Positions 41,847 through 50,656 of a stretch of 64,000 nt of DNA are shown here, piece after piece. Origin of the DNA: Streptomyces nigrescens (lineage in GTDB: Bacteria; Actinomycetota; Actinomycetes; Streptomycetales; Streptomycetaceae); NCBI GenBank assembly GCA_024349765.1, contig AP026073.1, forward strand, positions 4,216,001 to 4,280,000, given 5' to 3'. Below the pieces are notes generated by a model. That model worked only from the letters and a program-made list of their open reading frames with translations. It searched no databases and had not been told where the DNA came from. Position numbers and translations under genes: made by a program. The stretch's first letter is position 1; each line of letters starts with the position of its first letter.

Positions 41847-43985
41847 ATGACATCGCTGCGACCGGGAGAGCGGCCCGCCCCCGCGCCGAGGGTGCTCGTC
41901 ACCGACCTGGACGGCACCCTGCTCGGTGGTGACCGCGCGGACCGCGGGCGGCTGCGGGCGGCGCTGGACCGGCATCCCGAGGTGACCGTGGTGTTCGCCA
42001 CCGGCCGCTCGCTGGCGTCCGTCGAGCGGATCCTGGACCGGGACCCGCTGGTCCCCCGGCCCCGGTGGGTCATCGCCGACGTCGGGGCAAGCGTGATCGA
42101 CGGATCGGACCGGAGCCGTGTCGACGTGGTGCAGAACCAGCTGCGCGAAGGCTGGCCGGGACACCGGCGGGTGCGTGAGCGGATGGCACGGTTCCCGGAG
42201 CTGGAGTACCAGGAGGGGGTGGTCCAGGAGGGCCGCTGCTCGTTCTTCCTGCGACCCGGGCGGCTCTCCGACGACATCATCGCCGCCGTAAGGGAGTTGG
42301 GCTGCGGCTGGACGTACTCGGCGGGGCGGTACTTCGACGTGCTCCCCGCACCGGCGAGCAAGGGCCGGGCGCTCGCCCTGCTCGCCCGCAAGCTCCAGTG
42401 GTCCATGGAGTCGGTGCTGGTGGCGGGCGACTCGCTCAACGACCTGTCGCTGTTCGAGCTCGGCTGCCACGGCGTCCTGATGAGCGGGGCGGAGCCGGCC
42501 CTGCGGGAGCGGACCGCGGACCGTGCCGAGGTGTACCGGCCGGACCGGGCCGGTGCGGCCGGCATCCTCGCCGCCCTGGAGGGTCTCGGCTGGATCGAGC
42601 GTCCGCACGCCGTGGTGGTCGGGTACCACCGGCCGCCGGTGCGCTGGGCCGACGGACGGTGGCGGCGGCCGGTGAGTCCCAACGGCGTACTGCCCACCCT
42701 GCAGGGCCTGTTCGGCGCCGACGGGCCGGACGGGGTGTGGGCCACCGCGCTGGTCGAGGACGGCACCGCACCGCAGGCCGCTCCGGAGCCCGGCCGTCCG
42801 CACCGCACGGGCCTTCCGCTGGCGTTCCTGCCGGTGGACGGCGTGCAGTGGACGGAGTACTTCCACCGTGCCTGCAAGGAGACGCTGTGGCCGGTGCTGA
42901 TGTCACAGCCCGGCCGGATGCGGTACCGCGCCTCGGCCTGGCGTCACTACGAACGGTTCAACGCCCGCTTCGCCGACCACCTGAGCACCCATGCGGCCCG
43001 TGACGCCACGGTCTGGCTGCACGACTACAACCTGTGGCTGGTGCCCGGGATGCTGCGTGCCGCGCGCCCGGACCTGCGGCTGGGGCTGTTCCACCACACG
43101 CCCTTTCCCCCGGCGGACGCCTTCGGCCGGCTGCCGACCGCGGGGCAGCTGCGCGACTCGCTCGCCTGCCTGGACTGGGCCGGGTTCCACACCGAGGCGT
43201 TCGCCGGCCACTTCCGGCAGGTGCTCGCCGGCGCCGCGCGGATGCCCCGTACGGGGGTGCATCCGCTGGGCATCGACCGCCGGGCCGTCGAGGAACTGGC
43301 CCGCGCGCGCAGCGTCCGCGCCGGTACGGACCGCGGCCGGCCGGCCCTGGTCCTGTCGGTGGAACGGCTCGACTATGCCAAGGCACCGCTGGAGAAGGTC
43401 CGGGCGATCGACGCCCTGCTCGCTCAACGCCCCTCTTTGCGTGGCGAGTTGGTGTTCCGCTTGGTGTGTCCGCCGCCGGAGCCGGGGATCCGGATCCACG
43501 ACACCACCCGGGCGGCGCTGGAGCAGGCCGTCGACGAGGTCAACGGGCGCTGGAGCTACGGGAGTTGGCGTCCGATCGACTATCTGCCGCGGGCCCTGCC
43601 GTTCGCCGAGGTGGTCGACCAGTACCTCGCGGCGGAGGTGTTCTGGGTGACCTCCCTCCAGGACGGGATGAACCTCACCGCGAAGGAGTTCATCGCCAGC
43701 CACGCCGCGACCGGCCGCCGCGGGGTCCTCATCCTCTCCCGGCACACCGGCGCGGCCGCCCAGCTCGGCACCGCGGCACTGCTCACCGACCCGCGCTCAC
43801 CACAGGACCTCGTCGACACGCTGCACCGGTCGCTGACCATGACGCCCGGCGAACGCACCGCCCACCTCGGCCGCCTGGCGGCGCTGCTCGACGATCCGCC
43901 GCCCGCCCAGTGGGCCCGCGACATCCTCACGGCCATCGGGGAAGCGGCGAAGGGCCGTAACTCGCGGACGTGGCAACATATCTGA
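41847..43985 (+). CDS. HAD phosphatase-GT20 fusion, glucosylglycerol-phosphate synthase/phosphatase-like
   Basis: A 712-residue bifunctional enzyme. Residues 15-250 are a HAD-IIB phosphatase (VTDLDGTLL with Asp20/Asp22, ATGRSL, ASKGRALALLARKL, VAGDSLNDLSLFE). Residues about 255-710 are a GT20 glycosyltransferase: PNGVLPTLQGLF, HDYNLWLVPG (392), FHHTPFPPADAF, VERLDYAKA (505-513) and LQDGMNLTAKEF (Asp606). The GYHRPP and SPNG/LPTL motifs resemble GgpS rather than OtsA, and an N-terminal phosphatase fused to GT20 is the layout of GgpPS. It would make a glucosyl-phosphate intermediate and dephosphorylate it. Trehalose-phosphate synthase is the alternative. Confidence 0.75.
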   Translation: MTSLRPGERPAPAPRVLVTDLDGTLLGGDRADRGRLRAALDRHPEVTVVFATGRSLASVERILDRDPLVPRPRWVIADVGASVIDGSDRSRVDVVQNQLREGWPGHRRVRERMARFPELEYQEGVVQEGRCSFFLRPGRLSDDIIAAVRELGCGWTYSAGRYFDVLPAPASKGRALALLARKLQWSMESVLVAGDSLNDLSLFELGCHGVLMSGAEPALRERTADRAEVYRPDRAGAAGILAALEGLGWIERPHAVVVGYHRPPVRWADGRWRRPVSPNGVLPTLQGLFGADGPDGVWATALVEDGTAPQAAPEPGRPHRTGLPLAFLPVDGVQWTEYFHRACKETLWPVLMSQPGRMRYRASAWRHYERFNARFADHLSTHAARDATVWLHDYNLWLVPGMLRAARPDLRLGLFHHTPFPPADAFGRLPTAGQLRDSLACLDWAGFHTEAFAGHFRQVLAGAARMPRTGVHPLGIDRRAVEELARARSVRAGTDRGRPALVLSVERLDYAKAPLEKVRAIDALLAQRPSLRGELVFRLVCPPPEPGIRIHDTTRAALEQAVDEVNGRWSYGSWRPIDYLPRALPFAEVVDQYLAAEVFWVTSLQDGMNLTAKEFIASHAATGRRGVLILSRHTGAAAQLGTAALLTDPRSPQDLVDTLHRSLTMTPGERTAHLGRLAALLDDPPPAQWARDILTAIGEAAKGRNSRTWQHI

Positions 43986-44176
43986 CGCGTCGTCATCACA
44001 GCCCGGCATCAGCATCGATCCGACCCCGTGCGGGCCTGAGCCAAATCCGAGCCTTCACCCAGGGTGCACGGACACGCACAGCGGGTATCACCCCTCCGCG
44101 CCACTTCTCCGCACCATCCCCCTCTTCTCCTTCTCCCCCTTCGCGCCTCACCCCTTCGCGCTCCCGGGAGCCGCTC

Positions 44177-44683
44177 ATGAAGCACACCCACCCCCAGCCC
44201 GGCGACATCGGGCTCACCCGCATCAACGGCGTCAGCGGCCGGCTGATCCGCTTCGGACAGTGGATCAACGGCGACGGCTTCGCCGACTACGAACACGCCT
44301 TCCTGGTCCTGCCCGACGACCGGCTGCTGGAGGCCGAGCCGGGCGGGGCGCGCATCCGGCCGCTCGCCGAGTACGACGGCGCCGAGGTGCTCTACGTCTG
44401 CCCGGAAGGGCTCACCGAAGCGCAGCGCTCGGCCATCTGCCGGGCCGCCACGCGCTATGTCGGCGTGCCCTACAGCTTCCTCGACTACCTCGCGATCGCC
44501 ACGCACCGGTTCCACGTTCCCGTTCCGGGCCTGCGCCGCTACGTCGCCAGCACCCGGCACCTGATCTGCTCCCAGCTCGTCGACCAGTGCTACCAGGACG
44601 GCGGGGTACACCTCTTCGCGGACGGCCGCTGGTCCGGCTATGTGACGCCGATGGCGCTGTACACGCTGCTGGCCACCGACTGA
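44177..44683 (+). CDS. papain-like (NlpC/YiiX-type) cysteine peptidase-like protein
   Basis: A 168-residue protein: PGDIGLTRINGVSGRLIRFGQW, DYEHAFLVLPDDRLLEAEPGGARI (candidate catalytic His), and RHLICSQLVDQCYQDGG (candidate Cys). This His-before-Cys order is that of permuted papain-like NlpC/P60 relatives (YiiX/YebB). No signal peptide; cytosolic unless exported otherwise. The start at 44177 leads directly into the domain. Confidence 0.75.
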   Translation: MKHTHPQPGDIGLTRINGVSGRLIRFGQWINGDGFADYEHAFLVLPDDRLLEAEPGGARIRPLAEYDGAEVLYVCPEGLTEAQRSAICRAATRYVGVPYSFLDYLAIATHRFHVPVPGLRRYVASTRHLICSQLVDQCYQDGGVHLFADGRWSGYVTPMALYTLLATD

Positions 44684-44698
44684 GCGAGCCGACCGGCA

Positions 44699-44742
44699 GG
44701 CCGGGGGGACGGTCCGTTCCACGGCACCTCGCCCCCCCGGCC
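44699..44742. terminator. terminator between convergent genes
   Basis: GGCCGGGGGG (44699-44708) pairs with CCCCCCGGCC (44733-44742) across a 24-nt loop, in the 86-bp gap between the converging papain-like and L,D-transpeptidase genes. Confidence 0.5.
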
Positions 44743-44769
44743 GTCGCCCGGCCGCGTCGCCCGGTCCCG

Positions 44770-45516
44770 TCAGGTGCCGGGCTTGCGTCCGTAGACGTGG
44801 ACGTCGTCGCCGGTGCGCAGCAGGGACCAGTACTTCGCGGCGTCGCCGCTGCGCATGTTGACGCAGCCGTGCGAGCCGGGGGCCGACCAGACGCTGCCGC
44901 TGATGGAGTGGAAGGCCTGGCCGCCGTCGAAGAACTGGCTGTACGGCATGGCCACGTGGTACAGCGTCGAGACGTGGTGCAGATGGCGCCAGTAGATCTT
45001 CTTGGCGCCGGTGCGGGTCTCGTACCCGTCCCGGCCGCTGCGGATCGGCACCGGCCCGTAGACCAGCCGGGAGCCGTCCTGGATCCAGCTGAGCTGACGG
45101 GTGAGGTCGACGCAGGCGATGCGGCCCTTGTTCGTCGGGCAGTGGTGGGCCTTGTTCGGGTTGTGGCCGGCCGCCCGCTGCTGGGCGACCAGGCTCATCA
45201 CGCCCCAGGTGACGGGCCCGGCGTAGCCGATGTTCGGGGTGATGCCGTGGCTGGTCTGGAAGGCCCGGATCGCGCGGCAGTCGGCGGCCGACTGCCGGCC
45301 GTCCACGGGCAGTCCGAGGAAGCGCTCGGCCTGCTTCTGGTAGGGGCCGCGGGACGCGGTGCAGGCCGAGGCCGCGGCGGCCTGGGCCGGGGAGCCGAGG
45401 GCGACGGTCAGCGGAACGGTCAGCGTGGTGAGGGCGAGCGCGGCGGCGGCCCGGCGGCCGGCACCGGACCACCGCGGTATGCCCCGGGGTATGCGCAGCG
45501 AGAAACGTCTTTTCAT
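44770..45516 (-). CDS. secreted L,D-transpeptidase with peptidoglycan-binding domain
   Basis: A 248-residue exported cell-wall enzyme. The start at 45516 opens a signal peptide (LALTTLTVPLTVALGSPAQAAAA). A peptidoglycan-binding-like region (about 55-110: QAERFLGLPVDGRQSAADCRAIRAFQTSHGITPN) precedes the YkuD domain with the catalytic motif SHGCVNM (Cys218). It would form 3-3 peptidoglycan cross-links or attach proteins to the wall. Several extra cysteines (CTASRG, DCRAI, HHCPTNKGRIAC) suggest disulfides. Confidence 0.9.
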   Translation of the reverse strand: MKRRFSLRIPRGIPRWSGAGRRAAAALALTTLTVPLTVALGSPAQAAAASACTASRGPYQKQAERFLGLPVDGRQSAADCRAIRAFQTSHGITPNIGYAGPVTWGVMSLVAQQRAAGHNPNKAHHCPTNKGRIACVDLTRQLSWIQDGSRLVYGPVPIRSGRDGYETRTGAKKIYWRHLHHVSTLYHVAMPYSQFFDGGQAFHSISGSVWSAPGSHGCVNMRSGDAAKYWSLLRTGDDVHVYGRKPGT

Positions 45517-45707
45517 GCCCGGTAGGACTGTTTGCCCCACCCGCTGGTTGCAGCCGTGACCGACCCGGAATATCGGATACGTCGGATCCGGCCGCCGGTG
45601 GCCTCCGTGGTGGTGACGCGGACGGACCGGCCTCCCACGATTCGTGCGCCGGGCTTGCGACGATGGGCCCGCCGCGGGGGAACCGTGTCGCCGCCAAGGA
45701 GGCTGTC

Positions 45708-46217
45708 ATGACCGCCAGCACGGACCTGCTCGTCGATGCCTTCGGCCGTATCCGGGAGGCCGTCGAGGAGGCGGTCACCGGACTCGGTCCGGACGAGCTC
45801 AGCACCCGTCCCGAGGAGGACGCCAACTCGATCGGCTGGCTGGTCTGGCATCTGACCAGGATCCAGGACGATCACCTGGCCGGGGTGGCCGGCACCGAGC
45901 AGCTGTGGACGTCGGACGGCTGGTACGAGCGCTTCGGCCTGCCGTTCTCCGCCGACGACCACGGTTACGGCCACTCCCGCAAGGAGGTGGCGGCGGTGAA
46001 GGACCTCGGCGAGGAGCTGCTGACCGGCTACCACGAGGCCGTCCACGACAACACGGTGCAGTACCTCGCCGGCATCGCCGACAAGGACCTCAAGCGCGTC
46101 GTCGACCGGGCCTGGACCCCGCCGGTCACCATGGGCGTCCGCCTCGTCAGCGTGATCGCCGACGGTCTGCAGCACGCCGGCCAGGCGGCGTACGTGCGGG
46201 GGCTGCTCGGGTACTGA
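45708..46217 (+). CDS. DinB-like (DUF664) thiol S-transferase-type protein
   Basis: A 169-residue four-helix bundle of the DinB superfamily: GWLVWHLTRIQDDHLAG (metal-binding His) and a second His in GLQHAGQAAYVRG near the end. DUF664/DinB proteins of actinobacteria include mycothiol-dependent S-transferases. A very good AAGGAGG site precedes ATG 45708. Substrate unknown. Confidence 0.85.
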   Translation: MTASTDLLVDAFGRIREAVEEAVTGLGPDELSTRPEEDANSIGWLVWHLTRIQDDHLAGVAGTEQLWTSDGWYERFGLPFSADDHGYGHSRKEVAAVKDLGEELLTGYHEAVHDNTVQYLAGIADKDLKRVVDRAWTPPVTMGVRLVSVIADGLQHAGQAAYVRGLLGY

Positions 46218-46251
46218 GGGACGCCGCCGACGGGGCTCGGGCCCTCGGGGA

Positions 46252-46755
46252 TCAGGTCCTCGGGGGCAGGCGGTGCAGCTCGACCCCGGTCAGCCGGCCG
46301 GACGCGATCCGTGCGGTCATGTACGTGCAGTACGGCTGGCGTCGCCGGTCGGTCGGGGAGCCGGGGTTGAGCAGGCGCAGCCGGCCGTCGGCGACCGAGT
46401 CCCAGGGGATGTGGCTGTGCCCGAAGACCAGGACGTCGAGGTCGGGGAAGCGGGCGGCGCAGCGGCGCTCCCGGCCCTGGGCGGGGCCGGTTTCGTGCAC
46501 CACGCCGAACCGCAGGCCGGCCAGCTCGGCGTAGGCCACCTCGGGCAGCCGGGCCCGCAGTTCCGGGCCGTCGTTGTTGCCGTACACCCCGATCAGCCGC
46601 CGGGCACGGGTCTGGAGCAGGTCCAGGGTGGCGGTGTCGACCCAGTCCCCGGCGTGCAGGACGGCGTCGGCGCGCGGTACCTCGTCGAGCAGCTGGGGCG
46701 GCAGGGCCTTGGCGCGCTTGGGCAGATGGGTGTCGGACAGGAGCAGCAGTCGCAC
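46252..46755 (-). CDS. YfcE-type metallophosphoesterase
   Basis: A 167-residue phosphodiesterase with the full dimetal set: LLSDTHLP (Asp, His), HAGDWVD, VYGNNDGP, VVHETGP and FGHSHIPW. Matches the MJ0936/YfcE single-domain family, which cleaves phosphodiesters. GTG 46755 is the start that places the first motif at the N-terminus. Confidence 0.88.
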   Translation of the reverse strand: MRLLLLSDTHLPKRAKALPPQLLDEVPRADAVLHAGDWVDTATLDLLQTRARRLIGVYGNNDGPELRARLPEVAYAELAGLRFGVVHETGPAQGRERRCAARFPDLDVLVFGHSHIPWDSVADGRLRLLNPGSPTDRRRQPYCTYMTARIASGRLTGVELHRLPPRT

Positions 46756-46847
46756 GGCCCCGACGGTAGCCCTCCCCCGGCCGCCCGGCACCTCGGCGTG
46801 CGCCCCTCCCCTGCTCGGTGTGCGCCCCTTCCCCCGTGCGTTCCGGG

Positions 46848-47672
46848 TCAGCGTTCCTGTGCGGTGGGGCGGACCGTGATCTCGTTGATCGCGACATGGG
46901 CCGGCTGGGTCACCATGAAGGTGACGGAGCGGGCGATGTCCTCGGCCCGCAGCCAGCTCTCCTGCGGAATTCCGTGGGCCGCCCCGGCCTGGCCGCCGAG
47001 CGTCATCTCCGTCGTGGTCATGCCCGGTTCGACCAGGCCGACCCGGACGCCGCGTCCGGTCACCTCCTGCCGCATCGCCTCGCTGAAGGAGCACACCGCG
47101 TGCTTGGTGGCGGAGTAGACGCTGTTGTCCTTCCGGGGCACCCGGCCGGCGACCGAGCTGACGCTCACCAGGTCGGCGACGCCGCGCGGGCCGTCGGCCG
47201 CGGCGCGGAGCAGATGCGGCAGCGCGGCGTGCGACATCCGCAGCACCGCCCGGAGGTTGAGGTCGACCATCCGGTCCCACTCCTCGGGGTCGCTCTGCTC
47301 CACCGGGTTGCGTGCGCCGTAGCCGGCGTTGTTGACCAGGACGTCGAGCCGCCCGAAGCGGGCGACGGTCTCGTCGACGATGCGCTGCGGCCGGGCCGGG
47401 CCGGTCAGGTCCGCGGTCACCGCCAGGGACGGGCCGCCCAGCTCGTCGATGGCCGCGGTCAGTTCCGTCAGCCGTGCGCGACGGCGGGCGACCAGCGCGA
47501 CGGAGGCGCCCTCGCGGGCCAGCGCGAGCGCGGTGGCCGCGCCGATGCCGCTGGAGGCGCCGGTCACCAGTGCCACGGTGCCGGCCAGGGGTGCGCGGCC
47601 GGCGGCACCGGGCGGTGCGGCGGTCCCGGCCCGGTCGGCCGCGCTGCTGTGGTCGCTCTCTCCGGTGTGCAT
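46848..47672 (-). CDS. short-chain dehydrogenase/reductase
   Basis: A 274-residue classical SDR: TGASSGIGAA for NAD(P), NNAGYGARNP, catalytic Ser in VSVSSVAG and YSATKHAV Tyr/Lys. The end (ITVRPTAQER) matches the SDR7-like branch often labelled oxidoreductase of serine/3-hydroxy acids. The first 28 residues are a flexible extension. AGGAGGAG precedes ATG 47672. Confidence 0.88.
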   Translation of the reverse strand: MHTGESDHSSAADRAGTAAPPGAAGRAPLAGTVALVTGASSGIGAATALALAREGASVALVARRRARLTELTAAIDELGGPSLAVTADLTGPARPQRIVDETVARFGRLDVLVNNAGYGARNPVEQSDPEEWDRMVDLNLRAVLRMSHAALPHLLRAAADGPRGVADLVSVSSVAGRVPRKDNSVYSATKHAVCSFSEAMRQEVTGRGVRVGLVEPGMTTTEMTLGGQAGAAHGIPQESWLRAEDIARSVTFMVTQPAHVAINEITVRPTAQER

Positions 47673-47864
47673 GTCCGCCGCTCCTCCTGGTGATCGGGGT
47701 GGAGACCGTGCTGGTCGCCCGTGTGGCGAGCCTTGCCGGTCCCGCCCTGCCCGTACCCCTCCTCGGGGCGGATTCACCTGGGGGGCTCCGTGCTGAGCGC
47801 TCTTGCGCTTCATGGGCGAGGCCCGGCAGGCATGGTGTGCCTGCCGGGCGGTGGGCGCGGGTCG

Positions 47865-48812
47865 TCAGAGGGCGGCGAGTTCGCGCGGGAGGTGGTGGTG
47901 CTGGAGGAAGGACTGCAGGGTGCGGTCCCAGGTACGGGCGAAGCCCAGGGCGAGATCGGTCGTGCCGCGGACCGGGAGCGGGAGGTGCCGTTCGGCGGCG
48001 AAGCCCATCATGCGGGCGACGGCGCGCCAGAGCCGGGCGTCGGTGCTGCGGCCGACCGCGGCGTGGTGCACGGCGAGCAGATGGGCGGCGAGTTCGTCGC
48101 CCGCGCCGGCCGCGAACCGCCACCAGTACAGGGCGCTGTCCCACTTGTCGAGCGTGTAGAGGAGGCAGGCGAAGGTGCGTGCGCCGGCCGCGTCGTAGTC
48201 GGCCGCGAAGGCGCCCAGGGTGTCGATGTCCTTGGAACGGAGCACGACGTGGCACAGCCGCCGGGCCTCCGCGAGGACCGCCGCGGGAGGCACGTCCGGG
48301 TCGAGGAGGGGGGTGGGCCGGCGGCGCCGGCGGCCGCGGGCGGCCGCCGGGCGTACCGGGGTGGGGCGGATGCCGCCGACCGGGGCGCGGGTGACGGGGT
48401 CGGGTTCGCGGCCGGTGCCGTCGGCGATGCGGGCGGCCAGCCGCTGGGTGAAGGCCACCGGGTCGTGGTCGGCGAACTCCCGGCCGATGGCCTCGGCCTG
48501 ACGGTGCAACAGGTCCATGAGCGGGTCGGCGTAGGGCTGGACCCGGCTGTTGCGGATCTCGCGGCGGTAGAAGTCGGAGATCACGCCGCGCAGGATCGTG
48601 TAGGTCATGGCCTTGGGGTTGACGTGGGCGAGGATGCGTTCCCATTTGACGTACATGCGGCGGCCGGCTTCCAGCGTGGCCTCCTCGGCGTCCCGGCGGT
48701 CCCTGAGCCGGGACGCGGCGACGGCGAGGAGGGCCTTCTGCTCGCGCTGGAAGAAGACCTCGAAGTCCAGGGGCAGATCGGTGGGGCTGGCCAGGGGAGA
48801 GTGCTCGTTCAC
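47865..48812 (-). CDS. sigma-70 region 2-like protein with helical-repeat C-terminus
   Basis: A 315-residue protein. Residues 15-85 match sigma-70/ECF region 2 (FEVFFQREQKALLAVAASRL, DAEEATLEAGRRMYVKWERI, AMTYTILRGVISDFYRRE). No region 4 helix-turn-helix is visible. Instead an Arg-rich linker (about 150-170) leads to a helical region whose LLYTLDKWDSALYWWRFAAGAGDELAAHLLAVHH resembles TPR/Sel1-type repeats. The GTG start at 48812 overlaps the stop of the upstream 91-residue gene by 4 bases. It could be an atypical sigma factor or a sigma-derived regulator; it is not a standard ECF factor. Confidence 0.65.
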   Translation of the reverse strand: MNEHSPLASPTDLPLDFEVFFQREQKALLAVAASRLRDRRDAEEATLEAGRRMYVKWERILAHVNPKAMTYTILRGVISDFYRREIRNSRVQPYADPLMDLLHRQAEAIGREFADHDPVAFTQRLAARIADGTGREPDPVTRAPVGGIRPTPVRPAAARGRRRRRPTPLLDPDVPPAAVLAEARRLCHVVLRSKDIDTLGAFAADYDAAGARTFACLLYTLDKWDSALYWWRFAAGAGDELAAHLLAVHHAAVGRSTDARLWRAVARMMGFAAERHLPLPVRGTTDLALGFARTWDRTLQSFLQHHHLPRELAAL

Positions 48813-49084
48813 CGGCTCTCCTCGCAGCGGGAGCCGGCCGGTGGCCGCAGCGGCGGCGGGATGACGTCCGGGAACGCGCCGGGGCGCGGGCGGTACGGGC
48901 CGAGGGGGCCGCGCGGGGCCGGCCCGGCGTACGGACGGGCGGGGGCGTACGGGTGCTCCGCGCGTGCCTGTGCGGCGGCGCGGACCACGCGGCGGACAAG
49001 GGCGTCGAGTCCTGTGGCGGTCAACCGGTAGACGCCGACCAGTGCCAGCGCGTACCAGGGCCATTCGTGCCGCAAGTGCTCCAC
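48809..49084 (-). CDS. small membrane protein coupled to the sigma-like gene
   Basis: A 91-residue protein. The N-terminal HEWPWYALALVGVYRLTATGLDALVRRVV contains one likely membrane or amphipathic helix, followed by an Ala/Pro/Tyr/Arg-rich tail. The GTG start at 49084 has AAGGGAGGG upstream, and its TGA overlaps the GTG of the sigma-like gene (48809-48812). Translational coupling suggests a joint function, possibly an anchor or modulator; no known anti-sigma domain is recognisable. Confidence 0.6.
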   Translation of the reverse strand: MEHLRHEWPWYALALVGVYRLTATGLDALVRRVVRAAAQARAEHPYAPARPYAGPAPRGPLGPYRPRPGAFPDVIPPPLRPPAGSRCEESR

Positions 49085-49849
49085 GAGCCCTCCCTTCTTG
49101 TGAGGTGCAGCCCCGCTCCGCGTCGTTGCGGAGGGGGCGGAACGGAAAGGCGTTCCTGTCCCTCTCACCGATGGGAGGGGCCCTCAGGGTTAATCAGGCT
49201 TCGCACAGAATCAGCAGAAAGTGATCGATCAATTGCACACTGTGCTCCCGACCTGCACTTTTGTTCATGCGGCGTGATCAATGCCACATTGACGCGAGGT
49301 TTAATCACCGGTAACTAGCGTTCGAAACCTGGTGGTTGGGTTCGCGCCGAACGCGACGGTGCGTCAGCAGCACCGCCCCTGACCGCCGATACCGGCGGTG
49401 GCCGGCACACCCCACGGCCCGACGAGCCGATGCACTGGCCAGAGGTCCGTGCGCGGTGCGTGCGTGCCTGCGCAGCGCATGCACCAAGAGCTCTGGATGC
49501 GCTCGGCGGACACCCCCCGCGGCGGGTGAGTGATCGCCGGCGGCCCTGGAGCGATGCGCCACGGCACGGGGGGTGCGCCCCTGCCGGTCACGGCGGGTGC
49601 ACCCTGCGCAGGCACGGCCGCGCCGCCACGACAAGGGGGCAGGGCGGGCCGCGGCGGCGCTACCGCGCGCTCTCCCCAGCCGAACTCGGTGCGTGGTTGT
49701 CTCTTGCCCGTCGAATTCATGGCGCCGCACCGGAATTCGCCGACGAGTGCACGAGCACCCCGCACCACCGCACTCGCCGCGAAATCCGATACGGCGTCGG
49801 TTTCCTGAAGAGCCGCCAGGGAACTGCGCGGCGAGCGAGGGAGCAACGC
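49085..49849. other. long intergenic leader upstream of rpf-like gene
   Basis: A 765-bp gap. Its first 240 bases (49190-49330) are AT-rich and hold likely divergent promoters, a TGATCGATCA palindrome (49222-49231) and GTGATCAATGCCAC (49274-49287), which fits the Streptomyces Crp consensus GTG-N6-GNCAC. The rest is GC-rich with no protein-coding signal. If transcription starts near 49300 the rpf-like mRNA has a leader of roughly 500 nt. I found no ydaO/c-di-AMP riboswitch core motifs. Confidence 0.5.
49274..49287. promoter_or_regulatory. Crp-like binding site
   Basis: GTGATCAATGCCAC matches GTG-N6-GNCAC. In Streptomyces coelicolor Crp is known to control germination and rpf-type genes, and the nearest downstream gene is rpf-like. 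Site called by consensus only. Confidence 0.4.
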
Positions 49850-50551
49850 ATGGAATTTCCTCAGGTATCGGAATCGACCGCCCGGGGCGAGTTCCGGGGC
49901 AATGGGGTCCGGGGCATCACGGCGGCGGCCGTCCTGCTGGCGGCCGGGGCGCTGAACGTGGCGGCCGAGCAGCCCGCCGACGCGGCGAGCGGCGGCACCT
50001 GGGACCGGCTGGCCGGGTGCGAGAGCGGAGGGAACTGGCGGATCGACACGGGCAACGGATTCTCCGGAGGGCTGCAGTTCTCCCACCACACCTGGCGCTC
50101 GTTCGGCGGCCAGACGTACGGCTCGCGGGCCGCGCGGGCCTCCCGCGCACAGCAGATCCAGGTGGCGGAACGGGTGTTGGCGCGCCAGGGCTGGGGGGCC
50201 TGGCCCGCCTGCTCGGCCCGGCTCGGGCTCAACTCGGCGGCCCGGCACGGCACTCCACGGGCCGGCACCGCGCACACCGCGCCGCGGCGGCACGTCCAGG
50301 CCCCGGACCGTGCCCGGGTCCGGCACCCGCAGTTCCACGAAAAGCGCTACAAGGCCATTCGGCACCGGAGTACCCGCGGCACGATCGTCGTCAATTCCGG
50401 CGACACGGTGAGCGGTATCGCCGCCGCCCACGGATTCCGCTGGCAGGAATTCTACCGGGCCAACCGCAAGGTGATCGGCGCGAATCCGGATCTCATTTTC
50501 CCGGGCATCCGGCTCGCCGTACCACGCTCACACTCCGGCTCCGCCGAGTGA
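49850..50551 (+). CDS. Rpf-like transglycosylase with C-terminal LysM
   Basis: A 233-residue exported cell-wall enzyme. A signal-anchor (GITAAAVLLAAGALNVAAE) precedes the Rpf/transglycosylase-like domain (about 48-122: TWDRLAGCESGGNWRIDTGNGFSGGLQFSHHTWRSFGG) with the catalytic Glu in CESGGNW and disulfide cysteines. An Arg/His linker then leads to a LysM repeat (VVNSGDTVSGIAAAHGF...IFPGIRLAVP). This layout is that of Streptomyces resuscitation-promoting factors, muralytic enzymes needed for germination. GAGGGAG precedes ATG 49850. Confidence 0.88.
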   Translation: MEFPQVSESTARGEFRGNGVRGITAAAVLLAAGALNVAAEQPADAASGGTWDRLAGCESGGNWRIDTGNGFSGGLQFSHHTWRSFGGQTYGSRAARASRAQQIQVAERVLARQGWGAWPACSARLGLNSAARHGTPRAGTAHTAPRRHVQAPDRARVRHPQFHEKRYKAIRHRSTRGTIVVNSGDTVSGIAAAHGFRWQEFYRANRKVIGANPDLIFPGIRLAVPRSHSGSAE

Positions 50552-50656
50552 ATTCGGAATCCACCGAAGGGCGTGGGGAATTCCTGGATTCCCGGCGTAC
50601 CGGATCATCCGGCTGACCCGGCCGACCGGGTGTCCGGATGACGCACGGTGAGGGTT

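Noticed and set aside
46252-48999. 915-codon - strand frame spanning four genes
   Set aside because: Only its last 168 codons (metallophosphoesterase, from GTG 46755) look like protein; the rest overlaps the SDR and sigma-like genes in other frames.
49085-49849. c-di-AMP (ydaO) riboswitch upstream of the Rpf-like gene
   Set aside because: This is expected from S. coelicolor rpfA, but the GGGGGAACC and GGGGTGAATC core motifs are not present in the leader.
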